From an uncultured Calothrix sp. (GTDB lineage: Bacteria > Cyanobacteriota > Cyanobacteriia > Cyanobacteriales > Nostocaceae): a DNA stretch of 64,000 bases. Every line of letters starts with the position of its first letter. The first letter of the stretch is position 1. Of the stretch, positions 38,132 to 46,883 are shown piece by piece. Made by a program: the position numbers and the translations under genes. The notes beneath the pieces are model-generated. The model did no database searches. It worked only from the letters and a program-made list of their open reading frames with translations, and was not told where the DNA came from. Location: contig CALJJQ010000039.1 in assembly GCA_937973965.1 (NCBI GenBank), forward strand, positions 79,979 to 143,978, given 5' to 3'.

Positions 38132-38266
38132 GATAGGGGAGTAGGAATGAGCTATTTTTTTGTTTAGCTTTGCTGTGAGTAGGCTACATGTACTGCTGAC
38201 ACGAGAACTGATGAAGCAGTGTTTTCCCTACTCCCTACTCCCGTCACGGACTACTCCCTGGGTTTC

Positions 38267-39514
38267 CTAAGAATCTTGAAGGATGGTCTTGGAGACAATG
38301 CGGGTTTTCTTGCGGTCAGCATCAGATAACTCCTCACCAGCTTGGAGACGGGTAGCAGAAGTTTGTAAAACCGTAGCTGCATTTTGATCACCCATTTGCA
38401 AAGCTGTCTTCGCAGCAGTTTGTAACATGGTTGCAGCACCAGCGCGATCGCCTTGTTGTAATTTGGTCTCTGCTAATTGAGTTTGGCGATATTTAGCTAG
38501 AGCGAGAATATGTTGTTGGACTTCCGGATTGGGTTGGGGTTGATAAACCTGCTGCACATTAACTTCCACAGGAATGGTTTCCGATAACAAACCAGTTTGG
38601 TTGATGGCTGGGTCATCGTAACGTACCTGGAGTTTGGCAATGGTTTGTAAACCAGGTTCCAACTGGGCTGTATAAAGGTTGGCCAGAACCACCCGTTCCG
38701 CATCCTTCATTAAATCCCCTAAGCGCACGGAAAAACGTCCATCGGCTTCCTGTTGGGTAGCCAGTTCAATGGTATCAGGGGAGACCTGAGCCACGGGTTT
38801 CAGTTCCGCAAATCGCACCTTTGGCATGAGGGAAAATAACAAATAGGCATTAGTTAAACCAACAGTTTGAATCCGGTCAAACAGTTGACTAAAGCGAGTT
38901 TCTGCCTCTTCTGGGTGTTCAATATGGGTTAGGGAACCACCAGCAGCATCAGAAATACTTTCCAAGACATCTTGGTTCCAATTATCACCAAACCCCAAAG
39001 TATTTAAAGTTAAATTGTAGCTAGCGGCAAGTTGGGCAAACTTTAAACAGCGATTATTATCACCGTGTTCATTTTCGCCATCGGTAAGTAGAAAAGCCTG
39101 GGAAATAGTTTCCTTTTTACCCTTTGCCAACTCCTCAATCCCTAAACGCATTCCTTCATCAATAGCCGTTCCCCCATCAGCAGTTAAGCGCTTAATTTGC
39201 TGCTTAATTTTTTCCGGATTCTCAATTACTTGATTGGGAACCAGTACCTTTGCTCGGTGATCAAAAGCCACCACACTCAAGCGATCGCCAGGACTTAAAC
39301 GATCGACAATCCGCATAGCGGCTTGTTTGACGGTTTCCAATGGTCGTCCAGTCATTGATCCGCTATGGTCGAGGATCAAACAGAGATTTAACGGAGCGCT
39401 CCGATCCAACGATTCCGCGATCGCAGAAATGGAAATAGCTAACTGACGTTGACTATTAACTTGATTTCCATCCAAGTTGCCATCATTCAACACAGGCTGC
39501 AAGCTAACCTTCAT
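38267..39514 (-). CDS. von Willebrand factor A (VWA) domain protein
   Basis: A 415-residue cytoplasmic protein. A VWA domain occupies about residues 40-220 with an intact MIDAS metal site: DHSGSMTGRP, the Thr in TADGGTAIDEG and the Asp in AFLLTDGENEHGD. A beta-rich region follows (about 230-320), then a helical Gln/Ala-rich tail with repeated AATMLQTAAKTALQMGDQNA and AATVLQTSATRL. Such VWA proteins usually serve as metal-dependent protein-binding scaffolds. No partner ATPase is adjacent. There is no signal peptide. Confidence 0.85.
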   Translation of the reverse strand: MKVSLQPVLNDGNLDGNQVNSQRQLAISISAIAESLDRSAPLNLCLILDHSGSMTGRPLETVKQAAMRIVDRLSPGDRLSVVAFDHRAKVLVPNQVIENPEKIKQQIKRLTADGGTAIDEGMRLGIEELAKGKKETISQAFLLTDGENEHGDNNRCLKFAQLAASYNLTLNTLGFGDNWNQDVLESISDAAGGSLTHIEHPEEAETRFSQLFDRIQTVGLTNAYLLFSLMPKVRFAELKPVAQVSPDTIELATQQEADGRFSVRLGDLMKDAERVVLANLYTAQLEPGLQTIAKLQVRYDDPAINQTGLLSETIPVEVNVQQVYQPQPNPEVQQHILALAKYRQTQLAETKLQQGDRAGAATMLQTAAKTALQMGDQNAATVLQTSATRLQAGEELSDADRKKTRIVSKTILQDS

Positions 39515-39936
39515 AAACCTTTCTATCCAGGCGATACTGACATTTTAATAACTTCACCGCTTCATCTCAACACTACGGATTTTAAATATTCGATCTGAGA
39601 TGGGGATGTTTGCCGTTAATTAACCTCTGGCTGAGGTCTTGTTCTAGATTATCTAATCAGCTACTTGAAAAAGATGTTTTTTTATACATCGTTACTCAAT
39701 CACTATAATCTTTATCCATCCCTAGCACTCAATTCAAAACCACCAACCCCCCATCACCCATCCCTAATCCCCCTCGAAATAATTTGAGTAGAATTGAGAT
39801 TGCGGATATATTCATGATATTCACAAAAATCCTGGCATTGCTGCTTGTATATCGAGGAATCCACACCTCCACACAGGTATGCCAAAGCGCTAGGATGTAT
39901 TACAGTTAACGGCATTATTTCAAGCAACGGAAGCTC
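39515..39936. other. Divergent leader region between VWA and clpR genes
   Basis: No gene seen; contains AT-rich stretches and should carry the promoters of both genes. No reliable promoter boxes identified. Confidence 0.4.
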
Positions 39937-40602
39937 ATGGATATTTCCCCGAAGAAAGCTGTGCAAGCCCAATATTACGGCGATAACTTCTACCGTACCC
40001 CACCCCCAGACCTCCCCTCATTGCTCCTGAAGGAACGAATTGTTTACTTGGGAATGCCTTTAGTTCCTGCGGTGACAGAGTTAATTGTTGCCGAGCTTCT
40101 GTATTTACAATCTGAAGACCCCGAAAAACCGATCAAAATCTATATTAACTCCACTGGTACTTCCGGTTACAGTGGCGACCCGGTTGGCTTTGAAACCGAA
40201 GCTTTCGCCATTTACGACACCATGAAGTACATTAAACCTCCCATCCACACCATCTGTATTGGTACGGCGATGGGAATGGCAGCAATGCTGTTGAGTGCAG
40301 GAACAAAGGGTTGCCGTGCGTGTTTACCCCACGCCACAATTGTTTTACACCAACCCAAAAGTTATGCCCAAGGACAGGCTACAGACATCCAAATCCGTGC
40401 CAAAGAAGTTTTAGCGAATAAAGCCACCATGTTGGATATTCTCTCCCGAACCACAGGACAAACCAAGGAGAAAATCGAAAAAGACATGGATCGGATGTTT
40501 TATATTACTCCCCAGCAGGCAGTAGAATACGGAATAATTGACCGGGTATTCGAGACCAAACAAGATATCGCTAAAGCCCAAATTCCTGCCAGTATCCTCT
40601 AA
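39937..40602 (+). CDS. clpR: ClpR, non-catalytic ClpP-like subunit
   Basis: A 221-residue member of the ClpP family. The catalytic serine block that reads GxAASMG in ClpP here reads CIGTAMGMAAMLLSAGTKG, with glycine in place of the serine, so the subunit cannot be proteolytic. The following HQP block (IVLHQPKSYAQGQA) is kept. It is followed 150 bases later by an intact clpP. In cyanobacteria ClpR and ClpP3 form the mixed core that works with ClpC in housekeeping proteolysis. The start ATG (MDISPKKAVQAQYYG) fits the usual ClpR N-terminus. Confidence 0.92.
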   Translation: MDISPKKAVQAQYYGDNFYRTPPPDLPSLLLKERIVYLGMPLVPAVTELIVAELLYLQSEDPEKPIKIYINSTGTSGYSGDPVGFETEAFAIYDTMKYIKPPIHTICIGTAMGMAAMLLSAGTKGCRACLPHATIVLHQPKSYAQGQATDIQIRAKEVLANKATMLDILSRTTGQTKEKIEKDMDRMFYITPQQAVEYGIIDRVFETKQDIAKAQIPASIL

Positions 40603-40755
40603 TCTGAGATTTTGAGCCAACCCCTAAAACTTTACAGGGAGTAGGGAGCAGTCGGAAAATCAATTGCTGAGGGATTTTGTATTCCGTATTCTCTGCTTTG
40701 CTCAACAACCAAAAAATAGCCCGATCCAAACCTATAAAAATTGGAGTTAAAGAAA

Positions 40756-41349
40756 ATGCCTATCGGTGTTCCGAAAGTCCCTTACCGGATGCCAGGAGAA
40801 CAGTATACTCAGTGGGTAGATATTTATAATCGCCTGTATCGCGATCGCATTATTTTTCTTCCCCGCGAGGTGGATGATGAAATCGCCAACCAAATCGTTG
40901 CGGTTATGCTTTACCTCGACTCGGAAGAACCTGGTAAAGATATTTTCCTCTATATCAATTCCCCCGGTGGTATGGTGACATCTGGGCTAATGATCTATGA
41001 CACCATGCAACATATCAAATCCGATGTGGTGACGATTTGTGTGGGATTGGCAGCATCAATGGGTTCCTTTCTCCTCGCAGGGGGAACCAAGGGTAAACGT
41101 TTAGCCCTCCCCCATTCACGCATCATGATTCACCAACCTTCCGGTGGAACACGGGGACAAGCAAGTGATATCGAAATCGAAGCTCGCGAAATTATCCGCA
41201 TTCGCCATCAGCTTAACAGTATCTACGCCCAAAATACTGGACAACCATTAGAAAAAATCGAAAAGGATATGGACCGAGATTTCTTCATGTCCGCCCAAGA
41301 AGCCAAGGAATATGGCTTAATTGATAAGGTGATTGAAGAACGAGTTTAA
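40756..41349 (+). CDS. clpP: ATP-dependent Clp protease proteolytic subunit (ClpP3-type)
   Basis: The ORF track starts at TTG 40741, but GGAG at 40743 lies inside that extension and points to ATG 40756 ([15 protein letters not shown]), giving 197 residues. The serine block [16 protein letters not shown], the histidine block [13 protein letters not shown] and [19 protein letters not shown] supply an intact Ser-His-Asp triad. It directly follows clpR and is almost surely its partner in the mixed ClpP3/R ring. A strong stem-loop follows the stop codon. Confidence 0.93.
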   Translation: MPIGVPKVPYRMPGEQYTQWVDIYNRLYRDRIIFLPREVDDEIANQIVAVMLYLDSEEPGKDIFLYINSPGGMVTSGLMIYDTMQHIKSDVVTICVGLAASMGSFLLAGGTKGKRLALPHSRIMIHQPSGGTRGQASDIEIEAREIIRIRHQLNSIYAQNTGQPLEKIEKDMDRDFFMSAQEAKEYGLIDKVIEERV

Positions 41350-41378
41350 CTACTGGTAATTTTGGAAATATCTCCAAG

Positions 41379-41428
41379 AATATTGTTGACTGCCGACTGT
41401 TAACAGTTCACGGTCAACAATATTTTAC
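41379..41428 (+). terminator. Stem-loop terminator after clpP
   Basis: AATATTGTTGAC at 41379 pairs perfectly with GTCAACAATATT at 41413; inside it ACTGTTAACAGT is itself palindromic. A short T-rich stretch follows. It ends the clpR-clpP transcript, 30 bases after the stop. Confidence 0.7.
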
Positions 41429-41429
41429 G

Positions 41430-41788
41430 TTACCTTCATAAACTTCAATTTTTGTCCCGCATCTGCCCAGTGGTCTGTCAACTTTATTTTGATAGATGGT
41501 GGTGTGGTCATCCTGCCCGTATTTGAGTTATATGTATATTTATCTATACATTTCTGTTGTGACAAACCACTAGAGGTCGGGGTTTTATATTTTTAATGAT
41601 ACTGTAATAATATTCCTAACCTGCATTTCTCACAAGTAAGCGATAAGTGTTGAGTAACGGGTTAATTTTTCTACTAATCCCTACTCCCCACTCCCGACTC
41701 CCAATTAAGAAATAATTTTTCAGGATTTGTGAGAAATGCGGGTTAAATATAAACATCATCGCGAGTTTCCAATTCCCCATTAAAATCT
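41430..41788. other. Leader region of the bilin lyase gene
   Basis: No gene is supported. A C-rich short repeat (CTCCCCACTCCCGACTCCC) lies near 41682. Confidence 0.4.
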
Positions 41789-42373
41789 ATGGATGCAATG
41801 CAATTTTTTCAACTGAGTGCTGGTCGCTGGAAATCTGCACGTACAACCCACCATTTAGCATTCAAACGCTCCGAATTTGGCGAATCAGAAATTCAAGTTG
41901 AAACCCTAACGGCTGATGACCCAGAAATTATTAACCTGTGTCAAATGCATGACATCGATCCCGCTCTATCTATCGGTGGTTCACGGGTACGTTGGCTAGG
42001 AACAATGGCTTGGGACAGGGAAGGAGAAGAAAACCACGAAGGTAAAACTATATTCGCGATTGTCCCCGATGCGGGTAATCCCCGTGCAGGTCGTTTACTC
42101 AGAGAACGGGGTTATGCAGAAATAGTTCCCGTGGTTGGACAATTTCATTTAGATGAGGAAGATGGATTAGTTTTAACCACCGAATATGAAACCATGAGTT
42201 CCATCGAACGATTTTGGTTTAACGGGGAAAATCTGCGGATGCGCACCAGTACCGTTAAGCGCTTCGGTGGATTTAGCACAGCCTCTTTCTGCGTGGAAAC
42301 TCGCTATGGTGATGAGAATTATTTGACCAGCAGCAGCGTGGAGATTACCCAACCCTCCCTCCTCGGTTGGTAG
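41789..42373 (+). CDS. cpcS: Phycobiliprotein chromophore lyase, CpcS/CpeS family
   Basis: A 194-residue lipocalin-like protein that attaches phycocyanobilin to phycobiliprotein cysteines. The start MDAMQFFQLSAGRWKSARTTHHLAF and blocks such as GRLLRERGYAEIVPVVGQF, TTEYETMSSIERFWF and LRMRTSTVKRFGGFSTASFC are typical of the CpcS/CpeS family. The length is normal. Which subfamily (S, U or III) it belongs to cannot be settled by eye. It lies near two rod-core linker genes, so this is a small light-harvesting assembly group. No strong Shine-Dalgarno precedes the ATG. Confidence 0.85.
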   Translation: MDAMQFFQLSAGRWKSARTTHHLAFKRSEFGESEIQVETLTADDPEIINLCQMHDIDPALSIGGSRVRWLGTMAWDREGEENHEGKTIFAIVPDAGNPRAGRLLRERGYAEIVPVVGQFHLDEEDGLVLTTEYETMSSIERFWFNGENLRMRTSTVKRFGGFSTASFCVETRYGDENYLTSSSVEITQPSLLGW

Positions 42374-42429
42374 TTTTCAAGTTAAACAGTTAACAGTCAA
42401 CAAATCCAAGTACTTGACCATATAAGCAA

Positions 42430-42556
42430 GCTCTGAGGGGTTCGTAGTAGCTCTAACTCCGAAAAAGATATGATATGAGGCGCTATACCCACAGGGTTTT
42501 CCTAGACTAGCGCAACTACGTGCCTTTCCTTACCCATGAAAATTTATGTGGTGAAG
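42430..42556 (-). repeat. Dispersed repeat family C, full inverted copy
   Basis: The reverse complement (ACTTCACCACATAAATTTTC, through GGGTAAGGAAAGGCACGTAG, to CGAACCCCTCAGAG) aligns over about 127 bases with 55326-55455, with partial copies at 25523 and 60091. Confidence 0.85.
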
Positions 42557-42604
42557 TATTGAAGTAGTTATTATGGAATGATTTAATTACCGCTTACTGT
42601 TTGG

Positions 42605-43222
42605 ATGAGCCATCCTGATGTAAAAGTTGATGCATTTTGGCGTGGGATTAGCTACCTGCGACAAGTTCGCCGTTTAGCTTTATCCCCCTTGATGATTGAT
42701 GTGATCGATGATGGAGGTCTAGCCAATTCTCATCACCATCGAGAGATTTGCACCTGGATTGGCGAAAATATCCAAGCAGTAAACGCGACCTTAACAGATT
42801 ATTTAGATGCTTGTCACCAGTGTTTTGCCCTTTGCGATCGCCCTGCAATTCAAATTTTCGCCACACCCCTAGCAGAGCAATTTGGGATTGACGGGCTATG
42901 CAATATTTTTGTCAACCCTATCGCCATTTTAATCGATGTTGGTCGCACCTCACCCAATCATTGGTTGGGTATTGTTGCCCATGAGTATGCCCATGCTTGT
43001 GTGGGTGATGTTGGTCACGGGGAACAGTTTGCCAAGATTCTCACCCATTTATGTCTCGGTTTAGGACTGGATTTACCAGTTTGGGAACCAGAAACAATGG
43101 AAGCATGGTTGTCTAATTATCCCCATTGTCAGTTAATGATTGACCCATTAGCTTTTTGGTTTGGACAACCATATAACCCGGATTTCTCACGAGTTAGTTA
43201 TACGTCTGGAGTGAGAGATTAA
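42605..43222 (+). CDS. Putative minimal zinc metalloprotease (HExxH)
   Basis: A 205-residue protein of unknown family. Its one clear motif is WLGIVAHEYAHACVGDVGHGEQFAKIL (about residues 120-146), an HEYAH zinc-binding helix followed by a glycine and a further His-Gly-Glu that could give the third ligand, as in SprT or WLM-like proteases. No signal peptide or membrane segment is visible, so it is probably cytoplasmic. It sits between the bilin lyase and cpcL on the same strand. Protease activity is inferred from the motif only. Confidence 0.65.
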   Translation: MSHPDVKVDAFWRGISYLRQVRRLALSPLMIDVIDDGGLANSHHHREICTWIGENIQAVNATLTDYLDACHQCFALCDRPAIQIFATPLAEQFGIDGLCNIFVNPIAILIDVGRTSPNHWLGIVAHEYAHACVGDVGHGEQFAKILTHLCLGLGLDLPVWEPETMEAWLSNYPHCQLMIDPLAFWFGQPYNPDFSRVSYTSGVRD

Positions 43223-43412
43223 TTTTCCTTATACTCCCTACACCCTGTAAGTTTTAGGAATTTGTGAGAAATACAGATAAGTACTGATGCCGTACTTCGT
43301 CCTATTCAATATTTAATCGGAAATTGTGAGGGATTAACAATCAATGACCACAGATTAGTTGTTAATAAAATCAAACTCAATTTTTCCCACAAAGCCAGTG
43401 GAGACGGTAAAT

Positions 43413-44141
43413 ATGGCACTTTCTTTGTTAAATTATGCACCCTCTTCCCAAAATCAACGGGTGACGGCATATGAAATTCCTGGAGATGAGCAACCCCGTA
43501 TTTTTACCACTGATAATTTACTCACAAACTCTGAATTAGACACATTAATTGCGGCTGCTTATCGACAGATTTTTAATGAACAACAAATGACCGTATCCGC
43601 ACGGCAAACATTTTTAGAATCCCAATTACGAGCTGGACAAATTTGCGTTCGCGACTTTATCCGTGGACTCGCTACCTCTGACCAATTTCGTCGTCATAAT
43701 TACGAAACCAATAATAACTACCGCTTTGTGCAAATGTGTATCCAACGCATCCTGGGACGGGAAGTTTATCATGAGCAAGAAAAATTAGCCTGGTCAATAA
43801 TTTTGGCAACAAAGGGTCTAAACAGCTTTATTGATGAATTACTAAATAGCGAAGAGTACATGAACAATTTTGGCTTTCATACCGTCCCCTACCAACGCCG
43901 CAGAATCCTACCCCAAAGGAGTATCGGAGAGCAACCCTTTGCGCGGATGGCTAGATACGATTCCTACTACCGCGACAGTCAACCCCGTGGTAAGATTTAC
44001 CGTTTAGATAGGGCTACCCAACCCTTCAATCCCCCATTCCTCCGCAATGCTAATTGGCAAGCCGCAGTTGGTGTGTTGATGATTTTTGCTGCTGTCGCAA
44101 TTCTCACCCTAGCCATCGGATATGGCTTCAACCCAGCCTAA
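43413..44141 (+). CDS. cpcL: CpcL (CpcG-like) membrane-anchored rod linker
   Basis: The ORF track starts at TTG 43359; ATG 43413 with GGAGACGG ahead of it gives [20 protein letters not shown], the standard CpcG N-terminus, and 242 residues. Residues about 30-165 are the PBS linker domain ([48 protein letters not shown]). Unlike rod-core CpcG, the C-terminus ends in a hydrophobic helix ([23 protein letters not shown]). Known: CpcL proteins with such helices tie a phycocyanin rod without core to photosystem I or NDH-1. It is followed directly by a soluble cpcG. Confidence 0.9.
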   Translation: MALSLLNYAPSSQNQRVTAYEIPGDEQPRIFTTDNLLTNSELDTLIAAAYRQIFNEQQMTVSARQTFLESQLRAGQICVRDFIRGLATSDQFRRHNYETNNNYRFVQMCIQRILGREVYHEQEKLAWSIILATKGLNSFIDELLNSEEYMNNFGFHTVPYQRRRILPQRSIGEQPFARMARYDSYYRDSQPRGKIYRLDRATQPFNPPFLRNANWQAAVGVLMIFAAVAILTLAIGYGFNPA

Positions 44142-44262
44142 TTAACCCCCACTGAATTAAGTTTCGTTAATTTTTATCATCTTCCTCAGAATAGGCCCCG
44201 GAGACTCCCTTAAGATATGTTGTAAACTTGTTAATTTTAATTAACCTCAAGGGAGGTTCTCT

Positions 44263-45030
44263 GTGGCGATTCCTCTTTTAGAATACGCACCCAAAAGTCA
44301 AAACGGACGCGTTACTGGTTACGAAGTTCCGAACGAAGAGCAACCGAGAATTTTCTCGACTGACAACTTGCTTTCGGCTTCGGATATGGACGCTTTAATT
44401 GAAGCAGCCTATCGTCAGATTTTTTTCCACGCTTTTAAAGCAGACCGGGAAAGATTTCTCGAATCCCAGCTACGTAGCGGACAAATCACCGTTCGTGACT
44501 TCATTCGGGGATTATTGCTTTCAAACACCTTTAAAAAGAGCTTCTACGATTTAAACAGCAATTACCGCTTCGTGGAACATTGCGTCCAAAAGGTCTTAGG
44601 TCGTGATGTTTACAGCGAACGGGAAAAAATTGCTTGGTCGATTGTAGTTGCCACCAAAGGGATTAAAGGATTTGTAGACCAGTTACTAGACAGCGATGAG
44701 TATCTAGAGAACTTTGGCTACTCCACCGTACCCTACCAACGTCGTCGCGTTCTCCCCGGTCGTGCGGAAGGTGAACTGCCATTCAACATCAAATCACCCC
44801 GTTACAACGAATACTATCGTGCAAAACTGGGTTTCCCTCAAATTATTTGGCAAACCATCGTCCGCAGCTATGTACCCCAAGAAAAACAACCCAAAGCGGG
44901 AGATCCACGCAATTTCTTGGCAATGGCACAAAGCATCAACCCATCTGTAAATATGCCACAGAAGATTTCGCCGCTTAACATTGACTACGACCGCGAGGTC
45001 CCCTATCGTCAGTTAGCGGGTATCAGATAG
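44263..45030 (+). CDS. cpcG: Phycobilisome rod-core linker CpcG
   Basis: A 255-residue protein with a GTG start after the strong ribosome-binding site GGGAGG. The sequence [20 protein letters not shown], the linker domain ([41 protein letters not shown]) and the C-terminal region ([20 protein letters not shown]) match CpcG rod-core linkers, which plug phycocyanin rods into the allophycocyanin core. It lacks a membrane helix, in contrast to its neighbour. In Nostoc, cpcG copies are usually clustered at the end of the cpc operon; no cpcBA genes are seen here. Confidence 0.92.
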   Translation: MAIPLLEYAPKSQNGRVTGYEVPNEEQPRIFSTDNLLSASDMDALIEAAYRQIFFHAFKADRERFLESQLRSGQITVRDFIRGLLLSNTFKKSFYDLNSNYRFVEHCVQKVLGRDVYSEREKIAWSIVVATKGIKGFVDQLLDSDEYLENFGYSTVPYQRRRVLPGRAEGELPFNIKSPRYNEYYRAKLGFPQIIWQTIVRSYVPQEKQPKAGDPRNFLAMAQSINPSVNMPQKISPLNIDYDREVPYRQLAGIR

Positions 45031-45090
45031 GCATTCAAAAGTCCTAGGTAAGTAGTACTTATTTTCTAGTTACCTAATACATTTGAATGC
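45031..45090 (+). terminator. Long two-part stem-loop after cpcG
   Basis: GCATTCAAA at 45031 pairs with TTTGAATGC at 45082, and inside it TAGGTAA pairs with TTACCTA at 45070. It starts right at the stop codon of cpcG. It lacks a strong T-run, so it may be an mRNA-stabilising 3' structure rather than a classical terminator. Confidence 0.6.
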
Positions 45091-45726
45091 AACTGGTCAT
45101 TAGTCGTTAATCAAGAGTCTAGAGTTATAAATCCAAATTTTGTATTTGGTTTACAGCTTTGATTTTGGATGTCGGCTAATGACCTTAGTTTTTGGGGATT
45201 TGTCAAAATTGCAGGGAGTGGGGAGTAGTGATAAATAATCTCAATTCGGTTAGGTGTAACGAAGTGTTAGCTTGCTTCTTTTCGAGCACCCAACAAAACT
45301 AACATGGAAGACAAATAAATTCACCATAACAATAAATATGATAATTAATCAAAATAGGCTACATTTATCGCTGAATCAATCGACAAGATGAGGTTGAAAT
45401 GTCGGGTTAAGGTGCAGAAAATTAGTAATATCACTGCAAATTTATTTGTGTGTATGTGTTGGTTAGTGAGAGGTTTGGACTATGGATGTGGAAGAATATT
45501 TCTATGTCTAAAGAATCACCATATAAACATCTCAAGATAGAGCAATATTTGTACTTGAATACCTATACTAACTAAGTCGAAGCTGAATCACCTGACTTTT
45601 CAAAAAACATATTCCCTAGATGTTTATTGAAAATTACGAGAAATAAAATATCGCGAAATTATAGTTAAATTAGTTAAATTATTTTTACCACCTGATAAAT
45701 CCAAAATCTAAAATCCAAAATCCAAA
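45091..45726. other. Intergenic region after the linker genes
   Basis: AT-rich with no supported gene. It ends in a CCAAAAT heptamer run (45698-45726) that touches the next start codon. Confidence 0.5.
45698..45726 (+). repeat. CCAAAAT heptameric repeat abutting a start codon
   Basis: The sequence AATCCAAAATCTAAAATCCA followed by AAATCCAAA runs directly into ATG 45727. No Shine-Dalgarno can fit. Confidence 0.85.
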
Positions 45727-46611
45727 ATGAGTGTACGGTTGATTTTTCGGTTATTAAAAGAAACATTTCATGAATGGCAACAAGACGGTGCATCTCGTTT
45801 AGCTGCTGCTCTTGCATACTACACAATTTTTTCCCTAGCACCCCTATTGATCATCGCGATCGCAATTGCTGGGGCTATTTTTGGGGAGGAAGCTGCACGG
45901 GGGGAAATTGTCGGTCAAATTCAAGGTTTGGTGGGTACGGAAGGTGCTAAAGTTATTGAAACAGCGATCCAAAATGCTAGTCAACCCGATGTTAGCAATG
46001 TGGCTTCCATTATCAGTATTATTGCTTTATTATTTGGTGCTTCCGGTGTATTCGCAGAACTCCAAGAGTCTTTAAATATCATTTGGGATGTGAAAGTTAA
46101 ACCCAAGCAAGGATTGAAGGTCATAATTCGCAAGCGGATTTTATCCTTTTCCGCAGTCTTGGGAATCGGCTTTTTGTTATTGGTATCCCTAATTGCCAGT
46201 GCCATTCTCTCGGCGATTAATACCTACTTTAGCGGTCTTCTACCTGGTATCCCTGGGATATGGCGGTTTATTGACTTCCTATTTTCCTTTTTCAGCATCA
46301 CGGGAATGTTTGCACTAATGTATAAATTCTTGCCCGATGTGAAAATTCGCTGGAGTGATGTTTGGGTAGGAGCAATTATTACGGCTTTACTGTTTACCAT
46401 TGGTAAATCAGTATTAGGAATTTATTTAGCACGGGGAAGTTTTGGTTCTACCTACGGTGCTGCGGGTTCCCTGGTGATTATATTGGCTTGGGTTTATTAT
46501 TCAGCCCAAATTTTATTTTTCGGAGCCGAATTTACCCAGGTGTACGCTCATAAATTTGGCGGACGTATCCTACCGGATAAATACGCAACCTATGCGAATC
46601 GCAAAAGCTAA
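45727..46611 (+). CDS. YihY/BrkB-family inner-membrane protein
   Basis: A 294-residue polytopic membrane protein. The N-terminus has the family signature (GASRLAAALAYYTIFSLAPLLI); later blocks FGASGVFAELQESLNIIWDV, RWSDVWVGAIITALLFTIGK and YGAAGSLVIILAWVYYSAQILFFGAEFTQVYA are typical. About six membrane segments are visible. Although once called ribonuclease BN, the family is now regarded as membrane proteins of uncertain, possibly transport, function. It is preceded by a heptamer repeat in place of a ribosome-binding site and stands alone. Confidence 0.88.
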   Translation: MSVRLIFRLLKETFHEWQQDGASRLAAALAYYTIFSLAPLLIIAIAIAGAIFGEEAARGEIVGQIQGLVGTEGAKVIETAIQNASQPDVSNVASIISIIALLFGASGVFAELQESLNIIWDVKVKPKQGLKVIIRKRILSFSAVLGIGFLLLVSLIASAILSAINTYFSGLLPGIPGIWRFIDFLFSFFSITGMFALMYKFLPDVKIRWSDVWVGAIITALLFTIGKSVLGIYLARGSFGSTYGAAGSLVIILAWVYYSAQILFFGAEFTQVYAHKFGGRILPDKYATYANRKS

Positions 46612-46883
46612 CCCGATGGGATGAAAGGATTTTAGATTTTGGATTAACACCAAAATTATTGTCGCGTAGAGACGTAGTATTGCGAAGAACTAACCAATTC
46701 GACAGTCTGAGTCCTAATTGCTTGAAAAATTATGGCAACTGCTTGCGTCTCCAAAAAAATCTTTGGTTGTGTTTGGTCGTCAAAGGGACGATTATAAATA
46801 CTGTATAAATACTGGTGTCCAGATATATTCTTGCCATCAAAAACAGGTTTACACGAATAGTAAGATTAGATACCTCCTATTTT

